Part shown: positions 19,116 through 27,651 of the stretch, piece after piece | How positions within the stretch are numbered: the stretch's first letter is position 1 | How the letters are laid out: the number at the start of each line of letters is the position of its first letter | Origin: Thraustochytrium sp. TN22 | Taxonomy: Eukaryota > Sar > Bigyra > Thraustochytrida > Thraustochytriidae | Length of the DNA: 64,000 bases | Assembly: GCA_013306675.1 (NCBI GenBank) | Contig: JABLUY010000053.1 | Location: forward strand, 97,287-161,286 | Reading direction: 5' to 3' | Notes under the pieces: model-generated | Database searches by the model: none | What the model was told of the DNA's origin: nothing | What the model saw: only the letters and a program-made list of their open reading frames with translations | Program-made: the position numbers and the translations under genes

Positions 19116-19292
19116 ATGCCCCGCGCCGGCGGCAAGAGCACGGCCCTGACGGCCAAGAAGGCCAAGGGCAAGGACAAGGTCGTCACGGACGACGACGTCG
19201 AGTTTAAGAAGAAGCAGAAGGAGCAGCAGAAGAAGGAGGCCGAGGCGCGCGCCAAGCTCGCCGGCGGCAAGGGTGCCGCCAAGAAGAAGTGA
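19116..19292 (+). CDS. TMA7: TMA7-like translation-machinery-associated protein
   Basis: 58 residues, ATG at 19116, TGA at 19290-19292. The protein begins MPRAGGKSTALTAKKAKGKD, continues DDDVEFKKKQKEQQKKEAEA and ends in GKGAAKKK. The pattern matches the TMA7 family (usually about 64 residues): an N-terminal GGK..PL..KK block, an acidic D/E-D-x-x-F-K-x-K-Q-K core, and a Lys-rich tail. Family members associate with ribosomes in yeast, and the exact role is unclear. The gene is so short that it is easily missed. It shares an intergenic region with the DEAD-box helicase and is intronless here. Confidence 0.88.
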   Translation: MPRAGGKSTALTAKKAKGKDKVVTDDDVEFKKKQKEQQKKEAEARAKLAGGKGAAKKK

Positions 19293-19545
19293 GCACGCTG
19301 CGCCCTTCAATCATGCACGGTTACCTTGCCTGCCGATCGCTCGTGCGCAAACCTTCGCTTTGCGCCGTATCTGGCGAACAACTACCCCATCATGCAGATC
19401 TTTCTCGTTGTCACTTTCTCGCCTCGCGGCCGCGCGTCACACCACTTGGTCAACCAGAGAGGAGCATCGTTTCTCTTGCACACCACACGTTCTCGCGTCT
19501 CATGCGTCTCGCATGCATGCATCAGCTCAATCTTACAACACCTAG

Positions 19546-22500
19546 TCACACCTCCGCCTCGCGGCTGGGCGCGAGCGCCTGGCGAATCCTCTCGGCTAAC
19601 TTGCTCACCTCCGCATCCGTCCCCTTCTCAAACATGCGGGTGAAAAGCTTGGCTACACCCAGGCTGAAGCCAAAGCGCCCCTTCCATTCGCGGGTGTCGG
19701 CCATGTCGGCGTCTAAGACGCACGGCACCATGCCAGCCTGCTTGTGTTGCGCGCGGATGTAGGCGAACTCGTCACGGCAGTTGTCGTCTTCATCCTCAGG
19801 TGTATTTACCTTCTCCATGTACCTGCGCGTGACGAAGATCACGCTTGCCCTGGACCGGTCAATGCCCTGCGCCATAGCAATGGTGACGTTGCCCTGAACC
19901 TCATTCTGGTCCAGCCAGCACTTGATATTGTGCTTGGCCTGGAGCTCCGCAGCGACCTTGACGACGATCATATGAGTTGCGTTGTTTGCACCCCACTCAT
20001 GCGAGAGGAAGACGTCGAAAACCTTCGCGTCAGAGCCGTCAGCATCATTGGCTTGAAGCTGCTGACCCTGGTCACGACTCGCCCCAGCCGTGTCGAACGC
20101 GTCGCGGGGTACAAGGCTTCCGTCGCGCGCGCGAACATAGCCCTGCGTCGCCTGCCCCGCGAGCTGCTTGGCTGAGACGCTCGCCGACCGCCTCGTCGTG
20201 CCATCGGTGCTGACATAGAGCCTGGGATGCAGCTGCGCCTTCATGAACAGCGAGTCGATGCGCTTGAGCTGTCTTTGCAGAAGCTCTACGCGGTCGGTCA
20301 CGCTCTGCGCGGACCCTGACGCCTGGGACGGCGCGAAGCGTATTAACACACGACGCTTCGGCTCGTCCACTTCGAGGAAGGTCCTGACACCATCAAAGTC
20401 CATATCGACGGTGTTCGCCGTCACCTTGCGCACCTGCGCCTGGTGAGGAAAGGTCTCCACCATCCCCGCAACAAATCGCTGGAAGACACCCCGGGGGAGG
20501 CGACGGAATTGAATGTAGACGAGGGCGCCGCCTTGTACTGCCTCGAGCCCCTCCTTGAAGGTTTTCTCTTCAGCGGGAGCGAGAAGGCTCGGGATTAAAA
20601 GTGCGCCCTCCTTGTCGCGTTTGCCAATCCATGGGCTGCGGCTGGCCAGCAGCATCTCTTCGAGAAGGTCCACGAGGTAGTCAACCCTGTCCTCGTCGAT
20701 ACCGTTGTCCGTCCCCTCATCCACACTTCCAAAATCCAGGTCTTCGTCATCATCGTCGTCGTCACCATCATCGATCTCGTCGTCTTCGTTTTCGTCGCCA
20801 TCAGCGTGCCTGTCTTCGTCGGAGTCCTTTTCGCCGTCGGCCTTGTTGTCGTCGTCGTCTTCGCTCTCATACTCCTCGTCTTCATTCTCGTCGCCTTCAT
20901 CAGCCCACAGCCATTCCAGCAAGCATCGACTCGCTACGCCACGCTTGCTCCAGGTGTCCAGCGCATCCTCGATCGCAGGTGTGGTGCCTTTGCAACGAAG
21001 GCTTCGCTTGTGAGAAGCCATGTGCTGGGGCTCGCATATCACACGAGCGAGCATAGAGAGCAGCCACTGTGGGCGCAAGATGACAACGTTTCGGAGATTC
21101 TCAGTCCCTGTGAGGTGCACCACGTTGCCCAGCTCGTGCATGTACGCGAGGAAGGCGTCGACGTCAGCTGCAGAGAGGCCGCACTCCCCCGCAGCGAGCT
21201 CGCGAACCTCGCTGAGGTTCATGTGGGGCGCCTCCGTCTCGTGCATCTTGTCTAAGCAGTACGACCAGCGGAGTGGAATCTGGCGCGCCACGAAAGGCTT
21301 CTCCCTCGCCGCCCTGGTCAGAACCCTACGAAGCCGCCCAGCACGACCATCTGCTTCCGTACGGTCCATGTTGTTGATAGGAAAGAAGCGGAGGCCTTCA
21401 GGCTTGTTGCAGATGATATTGACCCCACGCTTGCCAGCAGATGGGTCGGCACGCGCCAGAGTTCGGGCCAGCTTCTCTTGGACTTGAGACAGTTTGTGCG
21501 GGCTGTCGATTTGGTCCAGATGAGTGCCGACGACAACCAAGTCCACACCCGGCGCATGGAGACTGATCGAGTCGAGCCAGAAGCTAATGGTCGTGAGAGC
21601 CTCTGCCTGCCCCGAAAGCTGCTCAAATTCCATTTCCGAGAGAGTTTCGCGGAACGCATCCTTGCCGTACACCTCGCGCATGTCAAAGACGAGCACATAC
21701 ACGCCGTAGCGCGTCAGGAAAAGGTGGTGAAGTGCATAGAAGACGCCTTGCCCTCCGTAGTCCCAAATCGTGAAGCTGACCTCCTGGTCCACGGTCGACC
21801 CGCCAGCCTTCATGCGGCGACGTAGCGTTGGGTTGTAAGCCTTGGCGAGCTGCCGCCTCTTCACCTTCACACGTGCCTCCATGCGCATCTTCGGCTTCCG
21901 CGACGCCCTTTCATGCATCGCCTCTACGTCATGCTCTGAACGAGGACTTGGCGACCGCGATTCGCCGCGAGGAATGGTGGCTCCATCAGCACTGAGACCT
22001 TTTGTGCGGGAAGTATCGCGACTGTCAGGAGCCCCAGAAACAGGTGTTGCCGCCAAAGCTCCAGCACCGGCATTGGCATCAGCATCGGAATCAGCATCGC
22101 CGCCAGCATCAGCAGGGCCAGGAGAGCGCGCTTCACCACGTGCAGCAATGAAACTGTTCTGGAAGCTAGAGACGCGCTGGCGCTTCTGCGGACGCTGAGA
22201 TGACGCGTCCGGTTCTCTGAAGTGGTGCGATGTGAGCATGTGGTCCAGCCCCGAGTCATCGACTTGGGCTTCGCCGTTCCACTCGTGCGAATGTGTCAAC
22301 GAGAGTTCCACACCAATGGTTGAGTCATGAGTATGGTTGACAGGTCGCCGCAGGAGCGTGCTAATTGTGGATGTCTTGCCGCTTGCACCTTGACCAACAA
22401 ACATAAGCTTTGCTCGGCCCCAGCGGCCCTTCGCGTCTTCTTCCAGTGCCGCTTGAGCTCCCCTCGTAAATCGTCTTCGGTCCTTGGCAGCTTCCGCCAG

Positions 22501-24144
22501 CAAGTCCTCGATACGCGACTTGGTGGCTGCATGCCCTGAAAACTCAAGGTCTTCAATCACGAAGTTGCCTGGTACCGCTCGCTCGAGTGCCTCTGCGCCC
22601 GCCGAGGTGATGGGATTCTTCGAGAGATCCAATTTCGTCAGCGTTCTGCTACCATGCAGCGCCTCTGCGAGCGCCTCGGCGCCCGCCTGGCCGATCTGGT
22701 TCCCTCTGAGCTCAAGACTGGATAGAGTCTTGCTGGTCTCCAAAGCTCGCGCCAGTAACGTGGCGCCGCCACAGCCCAGTGCAGTCTTTTCGAGATTGAG
22801 CTCCTGCAGGCATGTGTTGTGCAGCAGCGCTTGTGCTAGCTCCATGCCCCCTGCATCGCCAATGTTGTTGTTTGATCCGAGATCTAACATCTCCAGGAAT
22901 TGGTTCGTGTGCAGCGCGCGCGCGAGCGAGGTGGCGCCTGCGAGCCCGATATGGCAAGCCCGCAAACGCAGATAATTCACGACCACAGACGCCTCTAACA
23001 CGCTCGCGAGAGCGTGCGCTCCATCGTCGCCTATTCTGTTGGAGCTGATGTTGATCGAGGTCAGCTGATCGATTCTTTTCAGGCCATCTGCAAGCAGCTT
23101 GGCGCTCTCAGTGTCGATATGGCATTTCACGAGGGTGAGATCCACCAATGGTTCCTCCCGCGTGGGCAACCCACGTGTTAGTGACTTGATAGCTTCGGCG
23201 TCGACGACGGCAGAGCTCATGTCCAAGTTCACTAGTATGGACGACGCTCCTAGCACATGAAGCAGCGCCTTCGAGCCATCTTCACTGATCTCATTGTTAC
23301 TGACATCGAGAGTCACGTTTAGCAGCAGTTTATTCCGCCCGAGCGACCGCGCAAGGGCTTGCGCTCCCTTCGTGCCAATCCTGTTGTCCCATAGGTTTAG
23401 CGACGTAAACGATGCACTGACTTCCAGGATTTTGGCCAATGCCTTGGCGCCCTTCACGGCGATCACATTTTTGCTGAGGTCCAGCGACTCAAACGACTTG
23501 CTGCGCTTGAGCGCACGCGCTAAGGCTTTGGCACCGGAGTCCCCGATAAGGTTGTTGGAGAGGTCCAGCTCAGTGAGCACGCGGTTCTCTGCCAGCCCTT
23601 CGGCTAGAGCCTCCGCCTCTGCGTCTCCAAGTTTGGCATCCCTGCAGTTAAATTGTGTAAGCGTCGGATGGTCCTTGAGAGATAGCGCCAGTGCCCGAGC
23701 TCCCGCGACATCAATCGAATTTTGGCCGATGTCAAGAGCATTCAGCGCCTTGAGTTTTTTCAGAATCTTAGCCAGACTGACGATGCCGGCGCTTCCGGGT
23801 GACGTGCCACACAAGGAAAGCTCTGTGAGGTTTTCGTTGCCCTCCAGAGCGCGTGCCAACGACCGAATGGAGGAGCCGACTGGATTAAAATCCAGCGTGA
23901 GGGCCTCGATCGACTTGTTGCTCCTCAAGGCTCGTGCCAAGGCCTTGCCGCCCACCCAGGTGATCTCAGCGCTCGTCAAATCCAGCGCCAGCACAGTGTC
24001 GTTCTCCTTCAGCACCTGAGCCAGAACTTCCACGCCAGCGTCCCCAATAGGAGGTTCCTCAGGCACGGCGATACTCTCATAGCCTTTGTTGATGTACTTG
24101 ATCGCGTCGTCCACTGCCTCCTGCACGTCATCGCTCAACTTCAT
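19546..24144 (-). CDS. LRR-Roc-COR-TIR (Roco family) protein
   Basis: 1532 residues. The start at 24144 (MKLSDDVQEAV) is the first ATG; the longer frame would need a non-ATG start. Residues about 25-520 are roughly 18 ribonuclease-inhibitor-type LRRs of ~28 residues (VLALDLTSAEITWVGGKALA and so on). A Roc GTPase starts near residue 575, with P-loop VGQGASGKTS, DxxG motif WDYGGQ near 793 and VGTHLDQID near 877. A COR region with an acidic insertion (about 1080-1146) follows. The C-terminal ~155 residues are a TIR domain (FDVFLSHEWG, IKCWLDQNEVQGNV, RSRASVIFVTRRYMEKV). The plan joins Roco kinase-like GTPase modules with an NLR-like sensor/effector layout. The usual TIR NADase Glu appears to be Thr (alignment by eye). 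Immune or stress signalling is inference. Confidence 0.92.
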   Translation of the reverse strand: MKLSDDVQEAVDDAIKYINKGYESIAVPEEPPIGDAGVEVLAQVLKENDTVLALDLTSAEITWVGGKALARALRSNKSIEALTLDFNPVGSSIRSLARALEGNENLTELSLCGTSPGSAGIVSLAKILKKLKALNALDIGQNSIDVAGARALALSLKDHPTLTQFNCRDAKLGDAEAEALAEGLAENRVLTELDLSNNLIGDSGAKALARALKRSKSFESLDLSKNVIAVKGAKALAKILEVSASFTSLNLWDNRIGTKGAQALARSLGRNKLLLNVTLDVSNNEISEDGSKALLHVLGASSILVNLDMSSAVVDAEAIKSLTRGLPTREEPLVDLTLVKCHIDTESAKLLADGLKRIDQLTSINISSNRIGDDGAHALASVLEASVVVNYLRLRACHIGLAGATSLARALHTNQFLEMLDLGSNNNIGDAGGMELAQALLHNTCLQELNLEKTALGCGGATLLARALETSKTLSSLELRGNQIGQAGAEALAEALHGSRTLTKLDLSKNPITSAGAEALERAVPGNFVIEDLEFSGHAATKSRIEDLLAEAAKDRRRFTRGAQAALEEDAKGRWGRAKLMFVGQGASGKTSTISTLLRRPVNHTHDSTIGVELSLTHSHEWNGEAQVDDSGLDHMLTSHHFREPDASSQRPQKRQRVSSFQNSFIAARGEARSPGPADAGGDADSDADANAGAGALAATPVSGAPDSRDTSRTKGLSADGATIPRGESRSPSPRSEHDVEAMHERASRKPKMRMEARVKVKRRQLAKAYNPTLRRRMKAGGSTVDQEVSFTIWDYGGQGVFYALHHLFLTRYGVYVLVFDMREVYGKDAFRETLSEMEFEQLSGQAEALTTISFWLDSISLHAPGVDLVVVGTHLDQIDSPHKLSQVQEKLARTLARADPSAGKRGVNIICNKPEGLRFFPINNMDRTEADGRAGRLRRVLTRAAREKPFVARQIPLRWSYCLDKMHETEAPHMNLSEVRELAAGECGLSAADVDAFLAYMHELGNVVHLTGTENLRNVVILRPQWLLSMLARVICEPQHMASHKRSLRCKGTTPAIEDALDTWSKRGVASRCLLEWLWADEGDENEDEEYESEDDDDNKADGEKDSDEDRHADGDENEDDEIDDGDDDDDDEDLDFGSVDEGTDNGIDEDRVDYLVDLLEEMLLASRSPWIGKRDKEGALLIPSLLAPAEEKTFKEGLEAVQGGALVYIQFRRLPRGVFQRFVAGMVETFPHQAQVRKVTANTVDMDFDGVRTFLEVDEPKRRVLIRFAPSQASGSAQSVTDRVELLQRQLKRIDSLFMKAQLHPRLYVSTDGTTRRSASVSAKQLAGQATQGYVRARDGSLVPRDAFDTAGASRDQGQQLQANDADGSDAKVFDVFLSHEWGANNATHMIVVKVAAELQAKHNIKCWLDQNEVQGNVTIAMAQGIDRSRASVIFVTRRYMEKVNTPEDEDDNCRDEFAYIRAQHKQAGMVPCVLDADMADTREWKGRFGFSLGVAKLFTRMFEKGTDAEVSKLAERIRQALAPSREAEV

Positions 24145-24625
24145 GATTGCAGCGGGCCCGCTCAAGGCCTGCAGGCCGTGCTCGGTCACGCTGCACCGCC
24201 ACGCCACGTCTGCGCTGGCACTTGCCGCAGCGCGGGGGCAAGGAAGGGGGGGCGGGGGCGGCGCTCCAGGGGTAGGAGCCTCGCGCTCGCCAACGGTCGC
24301 GCCCTGGCGCACGGGCGGCGGCCGCCCGCCGCCGCGCCGCCGCGATCTTCGCCGGCGGATTGGATTTTGATGGCACGTGGCGCACGCGCACAAGCGAATG
24401 GGTCCATAGTTCGCGAATAGACCTCTATTTGGCTAGTAGAGCTAGAGCTTGTTCCAGACGCCCGGGTCATGCATACCTGTCACGACTCGCCCCACTGGCC
24501 CCAAGCCGTGGCAGGTGCCAAATCCGGAGCGCCCCTTGCATGCCGCTGGCAGTCAACTCCAATTTCTGAATCCTGTTCATCGTTACAAGCATTCTTTACA
24601 TAACCGAGGACTCGCTTGGCAGTCA
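24145..24625. other. Upstream region of the Roco gene / 3' flank of the arrestin gene
   Basis: About 480 bp. The first 250 bp (to ~24390) are GC-rich and open in the Roco frame but without an ATG, probably 5' UTR. The rest is less GC-rich. No gene seen. Confidence 0.5.
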
Positions 24626-25906
24626 TCACTGTGTCTTGGCTGCGGAAGCGGCGCCCTTGGTCGCCGCCCCTTGCCTTGCGCCGGCTGCTACACTTGCACC
24701 CGCTCCGGAGGCTGTTGATGCTGACGGAGCTGGCGACGAGGATGGCATAGGGGCTGCGGTGGCGGTGATGGGCTCGTTGGAGTAGCCGGGCGCCGGCACG
24801 GGCATGGCGGACGGGACGTGCGGGGGCACGAGCTCGGCCATGGGCACCTCGTCCGCGTAGGTGGCGCTGGGTACGTTCGCGTGCGGGTGCGATGGAGCCT
24901 CTGGCTGGCGGATGATCTGAATGGGAAGACGCAGGTGGTAGTTTTGGCCGAGCAGCGTGCAGGGCTGCAGGGTGAACACGAGGGTGTGATGAACGCTGGC
25001 CTGGCGGAGCACAAAGCTCTGGTTCTGTACATTGAGCGGGATGGTGACGGTGAAGCGCGAGCAAGTACCCTTCTTCATGGCGCCAAAGTCGGCGGCGCGT
25101 GGGCGCGGCGGTTGCCCCTTGGCGGCCTGGGCCTCGTCCTCGCCATTGGGATCTCGCCATGGCTCCTCGGTCTCATGCGCTGCGCTAGCGTGCAGCTTCC
25201 ACTTCTCGGTGTGCTCGCGCGAGCCGATGCGCGTGCTGACACAGACCTTTTGCTCGAGCTTGGTGTGGCGCAGCACGAAGGCGGCGTTGGTGTCGTTGCG
25301 CATGAAGACAGTGACGGCGCAGCTCTCGCCGGGCCGCACACAGGTCGGGAGGCAATAGGCGCGCGCGTGGATGGCTCCGTGCGTGCGAAAGACGGCAAAG
25401 CCGGAGTCCACCTTGGCCTCGAGCGCGCCGGTGGTGACCTCGCTGTCGCGCCGCGGCACGGCGTAGACCTGCAGAGGCTCGACGTGCGCGGTCTGCCTGC
25501 TGGTAAAGAGCCAACCGGTACCGCGTATGTCAGCGCTGACGGCATAGGTGACCCACAACTTGACGCCGGTGCCGGAGCTGTGGTCGACGCGGTCAAAGGC
25601 CACGGACGGCGGCGCGTCGCGCGGCATATGAAAGCGGAACGGGAAGCTGTACGTGCCGGGCTCGATGGAGCCGTTTGCGAACTTCTTGCACACGATGCTC
25701 TGGTCGATCAGCGTCGTATTGGCCCTGTCCGCGTCCACGCCCGTGACCAACGTGCACCGGAGCCGCGCGATCACCTCCGAGAGCCTCGTCTTGGCGACGA
25801 CATTGGCCCAGATCTCGCCCTCCACCACCTCCCCTGGCGCCGCGGAGCTCTGGCCCAGCTTCACGCGCACCGTCGCGTACTGGCTGGCGGACTCCGCCTG
25901 GCCCAT
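24626..25906 (-). CDS. Arrestin-like protein with predicted N-myristoylation
   Basis: 426 residues from the ATG at 25906. The N-terminal arrestin sandwich (about 10-170) shows VRVKLGQSSAAPGEVVEGEI, the LRCTLVTGVD strand, and GTYSFPFRFHMPRDAPPSV, the classic arrestin-N F.F..P..lP.S segment. The C-terminal sandwich (about 185-355) includes CLPTCVRPGESCAVTVFMRN and LHHTLVF-like strands (SVHHTLVFTLQP). A Pro/Ala/Ser-rich tail with PSATYADEVPMAEL follows. The start MGQAESAS fits an N-myristoylation signal (Gly2, Ser6), suggesting membrane tethering. Alpha-arrestins act as cargo or ubiquitin-ligase adaptors; I see no PPxY motif. Divergent from the myosin gene. Confidence 0.88.
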   Translation of the reverse strand: MGQAESASQYATVRVKLGQSSAAPGEVVEGEIWANVVAKTRLSEVIARLRCTLVTGVDADRANTTLIDQSIVCKKFANGSIEPGTYSFPFRFHMPRDAPPSVAFDRVDHSSGTGVKLWVTYAVSADIRGTGWLFTSRQTAHVEPLQVYAVPRRDSEVTTGALEAKVDSGFAVFRTHGAIHARAYCLPTCVRPGESCAVTVFMRNDTNAAFVLRHTKLEQKVCVSTRIGSREHTEKWKLHASAAHETEEPWRDPNGEDEAQAAKGQPPRPRAADFGAMKKGTCSRFTVTIPLNVQNQSFVLRQASVHHTLVFTLQPCTLLGQNYHLRLPIQIIRQPEAPSHPHANVPSATYADEVPMAELVPPHVPSAMPVPAPGYSNEPITATAAPMPSSSPAPSASTASGAGASVAAGARQGAATKGAASAAKTQ

Positions 25907-27651
25907 GGTCTCCTCGCGCGCGGCCGCCGCCGCGCCGCGCCGCGCCGCGCCGCGCCCCGCCGCGCGGCAGGTTCCGGGCTTGGCCTGCCGCCGGCGCGTG
26001 CCTCGCCCGCCCCGCCGCGCCTCGACGCGCCGCCGCGCGCACCGAGCCTCGCGCCGCGCCGCCGCGCCGCCGCGCCGCCACGCCGCTCGAACGCGCCGCG
26101 CGCCGCGCCTCGGTTCGGGTCTGCGGCGCCGCGGCCTCGGGCTCCGAGTCCGAGTCCGGGTCCGAGCCGGAGTCGGCGTCCACCGAGCGCGGCGCCGCCA
26201 GCAAGCAAGCAAGGCGAGGGTCAGGGCGCAGCGCAGGCGGGCGGCGGTCACGGCGGGCGGCTCGGAGAGCGCGCACGGCGCTCGCGACCACGAGGTCCTG
26301 CGCTCGATCGTGGAAGAGTCCCTGGGTCGATCGCGAGTTAGTTCCTCGTGGCTTGGCCGAGTCCGAGCCGGGGTCTGGACGCGCAGGACACAAGCGAACC
26401 TGCGGCACGTGCTTCGGCGATACGACATCGTCGAGGGCGAGAATGCGGAGGAGGCCTAGAGGGCAAGGATGTGGAGCAGGCGGGGACGGGAGTGAGTGAC
26501 GAGAGGCGTCGAGGGGCTGTGTGGCGCTCTGTGTGCGCGAGGCTGGCCGTGGTCATGGTGGGTGGTTCGCACCCCAAGGTGCGCACGCTGACTGTGAGGC
26601 ATGTTGCGGCACATTGATTGCCGCACGCTGGGGCGTGCCTTGTGGCACGCAGGGGCATGCCTTGCGGCTTGCTGCTGTATGCTCTGCGGCGTGCTGCGGG
26701 CTCTTGGCGCTTGCGAACTCGCTTTCAATTTTCTCTTGCAGGCAAACGCCTCACGGAGCGCCTCGACAAAATGCCTCGCTTGGCACAAGCCACAAGCCCG
26801 GGAGCACTCGGTGGCAGTGCAACCGGTGGCAGTGCACCCTGGAGGGTGCCAGCGGCCATCGACTTCCCATTTCGCGCTTGCGAGCGTGTACGCCGTACGG
26901 GTCCCCATTGGGCCCCGCCGGGCTGCCAGCCAGACGACTAGCTAGTAGAGGTGGCACAGGCCACCTGACGGGAGTGAATGTGGCGCTCCTCGGCCCCTCA
27001 TCCTCTCACCCGCACTGCATGGCAACACTGCAGGCAGTGCAGGGCGGCGGTCCACGGTCGCTCCCAAAAGTCTCGCACCTCGGTTGCAAGCCTACCACTT
27101 CGGCTACAGTAACAGTAAGTCAAGAGGGTCGCAACGAACAAGCCTTGCACGCCACGGCGGCAGGTTGCAGCAGCGCCCACCTTCGGTTGGCCTCCGCACG
27201 GCAACAACTCGCCTCACTGTCAGTGCCCACGGCCCGTCCCATTTGGCGCAGGGCGCGGCGACGAGTCGAGATCGCGTTGGCGCGCTTTGCCGGCCAGTGT
27301 TGCCGCGCGTTGCGAAGCTTGCCTTGCTGCTCTCCGACAGCGGCTGTCAGCGGCTGTCAGCGCTGTCGCGCGCGCTGCCAGAGATGGGACGAATTCCCTC
27401 AAAAGGGCCTGGGACACGGCGCGCACCTCGATGGATCGCGTGCGGGGACCTCGCAATCGACCGCCCCGCGGTGGTCAAGCTCTCCGACGGCCGCCGAGCG
27501 CGGCGAGAGGCGAGGCACGGCGCGGCCTGCATGCCAGGAGTGGCGCGCCGGCGGCGCCAGGCCGCGAGCGAGGTCGCGAGCGTCGTGCGCGCGTCGCGGG
27601 TTGCGTCGGGCTGCGCGCGGCGTGCGCCCGGCAGGCTTGGAGGCGGGCAGC
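25907..27651. other. Long intergenic region between divergent arrestin and myosin genes
   Basis: 1.7 kb. It contains CGCCG pentamer-like runs just upstream of the arrestin start (25930-25962), an Arg-encoding GC block (26000-26160) and a less GC-rich part (26500-27200) with internally similar words such as ggtggcagtgca. Both long frames through it look non-coding. The segment ending ...DIVEGENAEEA at about 26459 looks weakly coding but cannot be anchored. Confidence 0.45.

Noticed and set aside
24145-24393. 83-residue N-terminal extension of the Roco protein
   Set aside because: It would need a non-ATG start and is Pro/Arg-rich, so 24144 is the first ATG.
26348-26459. Short coding-looking end ...RRYDIVEGENAEEA
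   Set aside because: Cannot be linked to a start or a credible exon. It may be chance.
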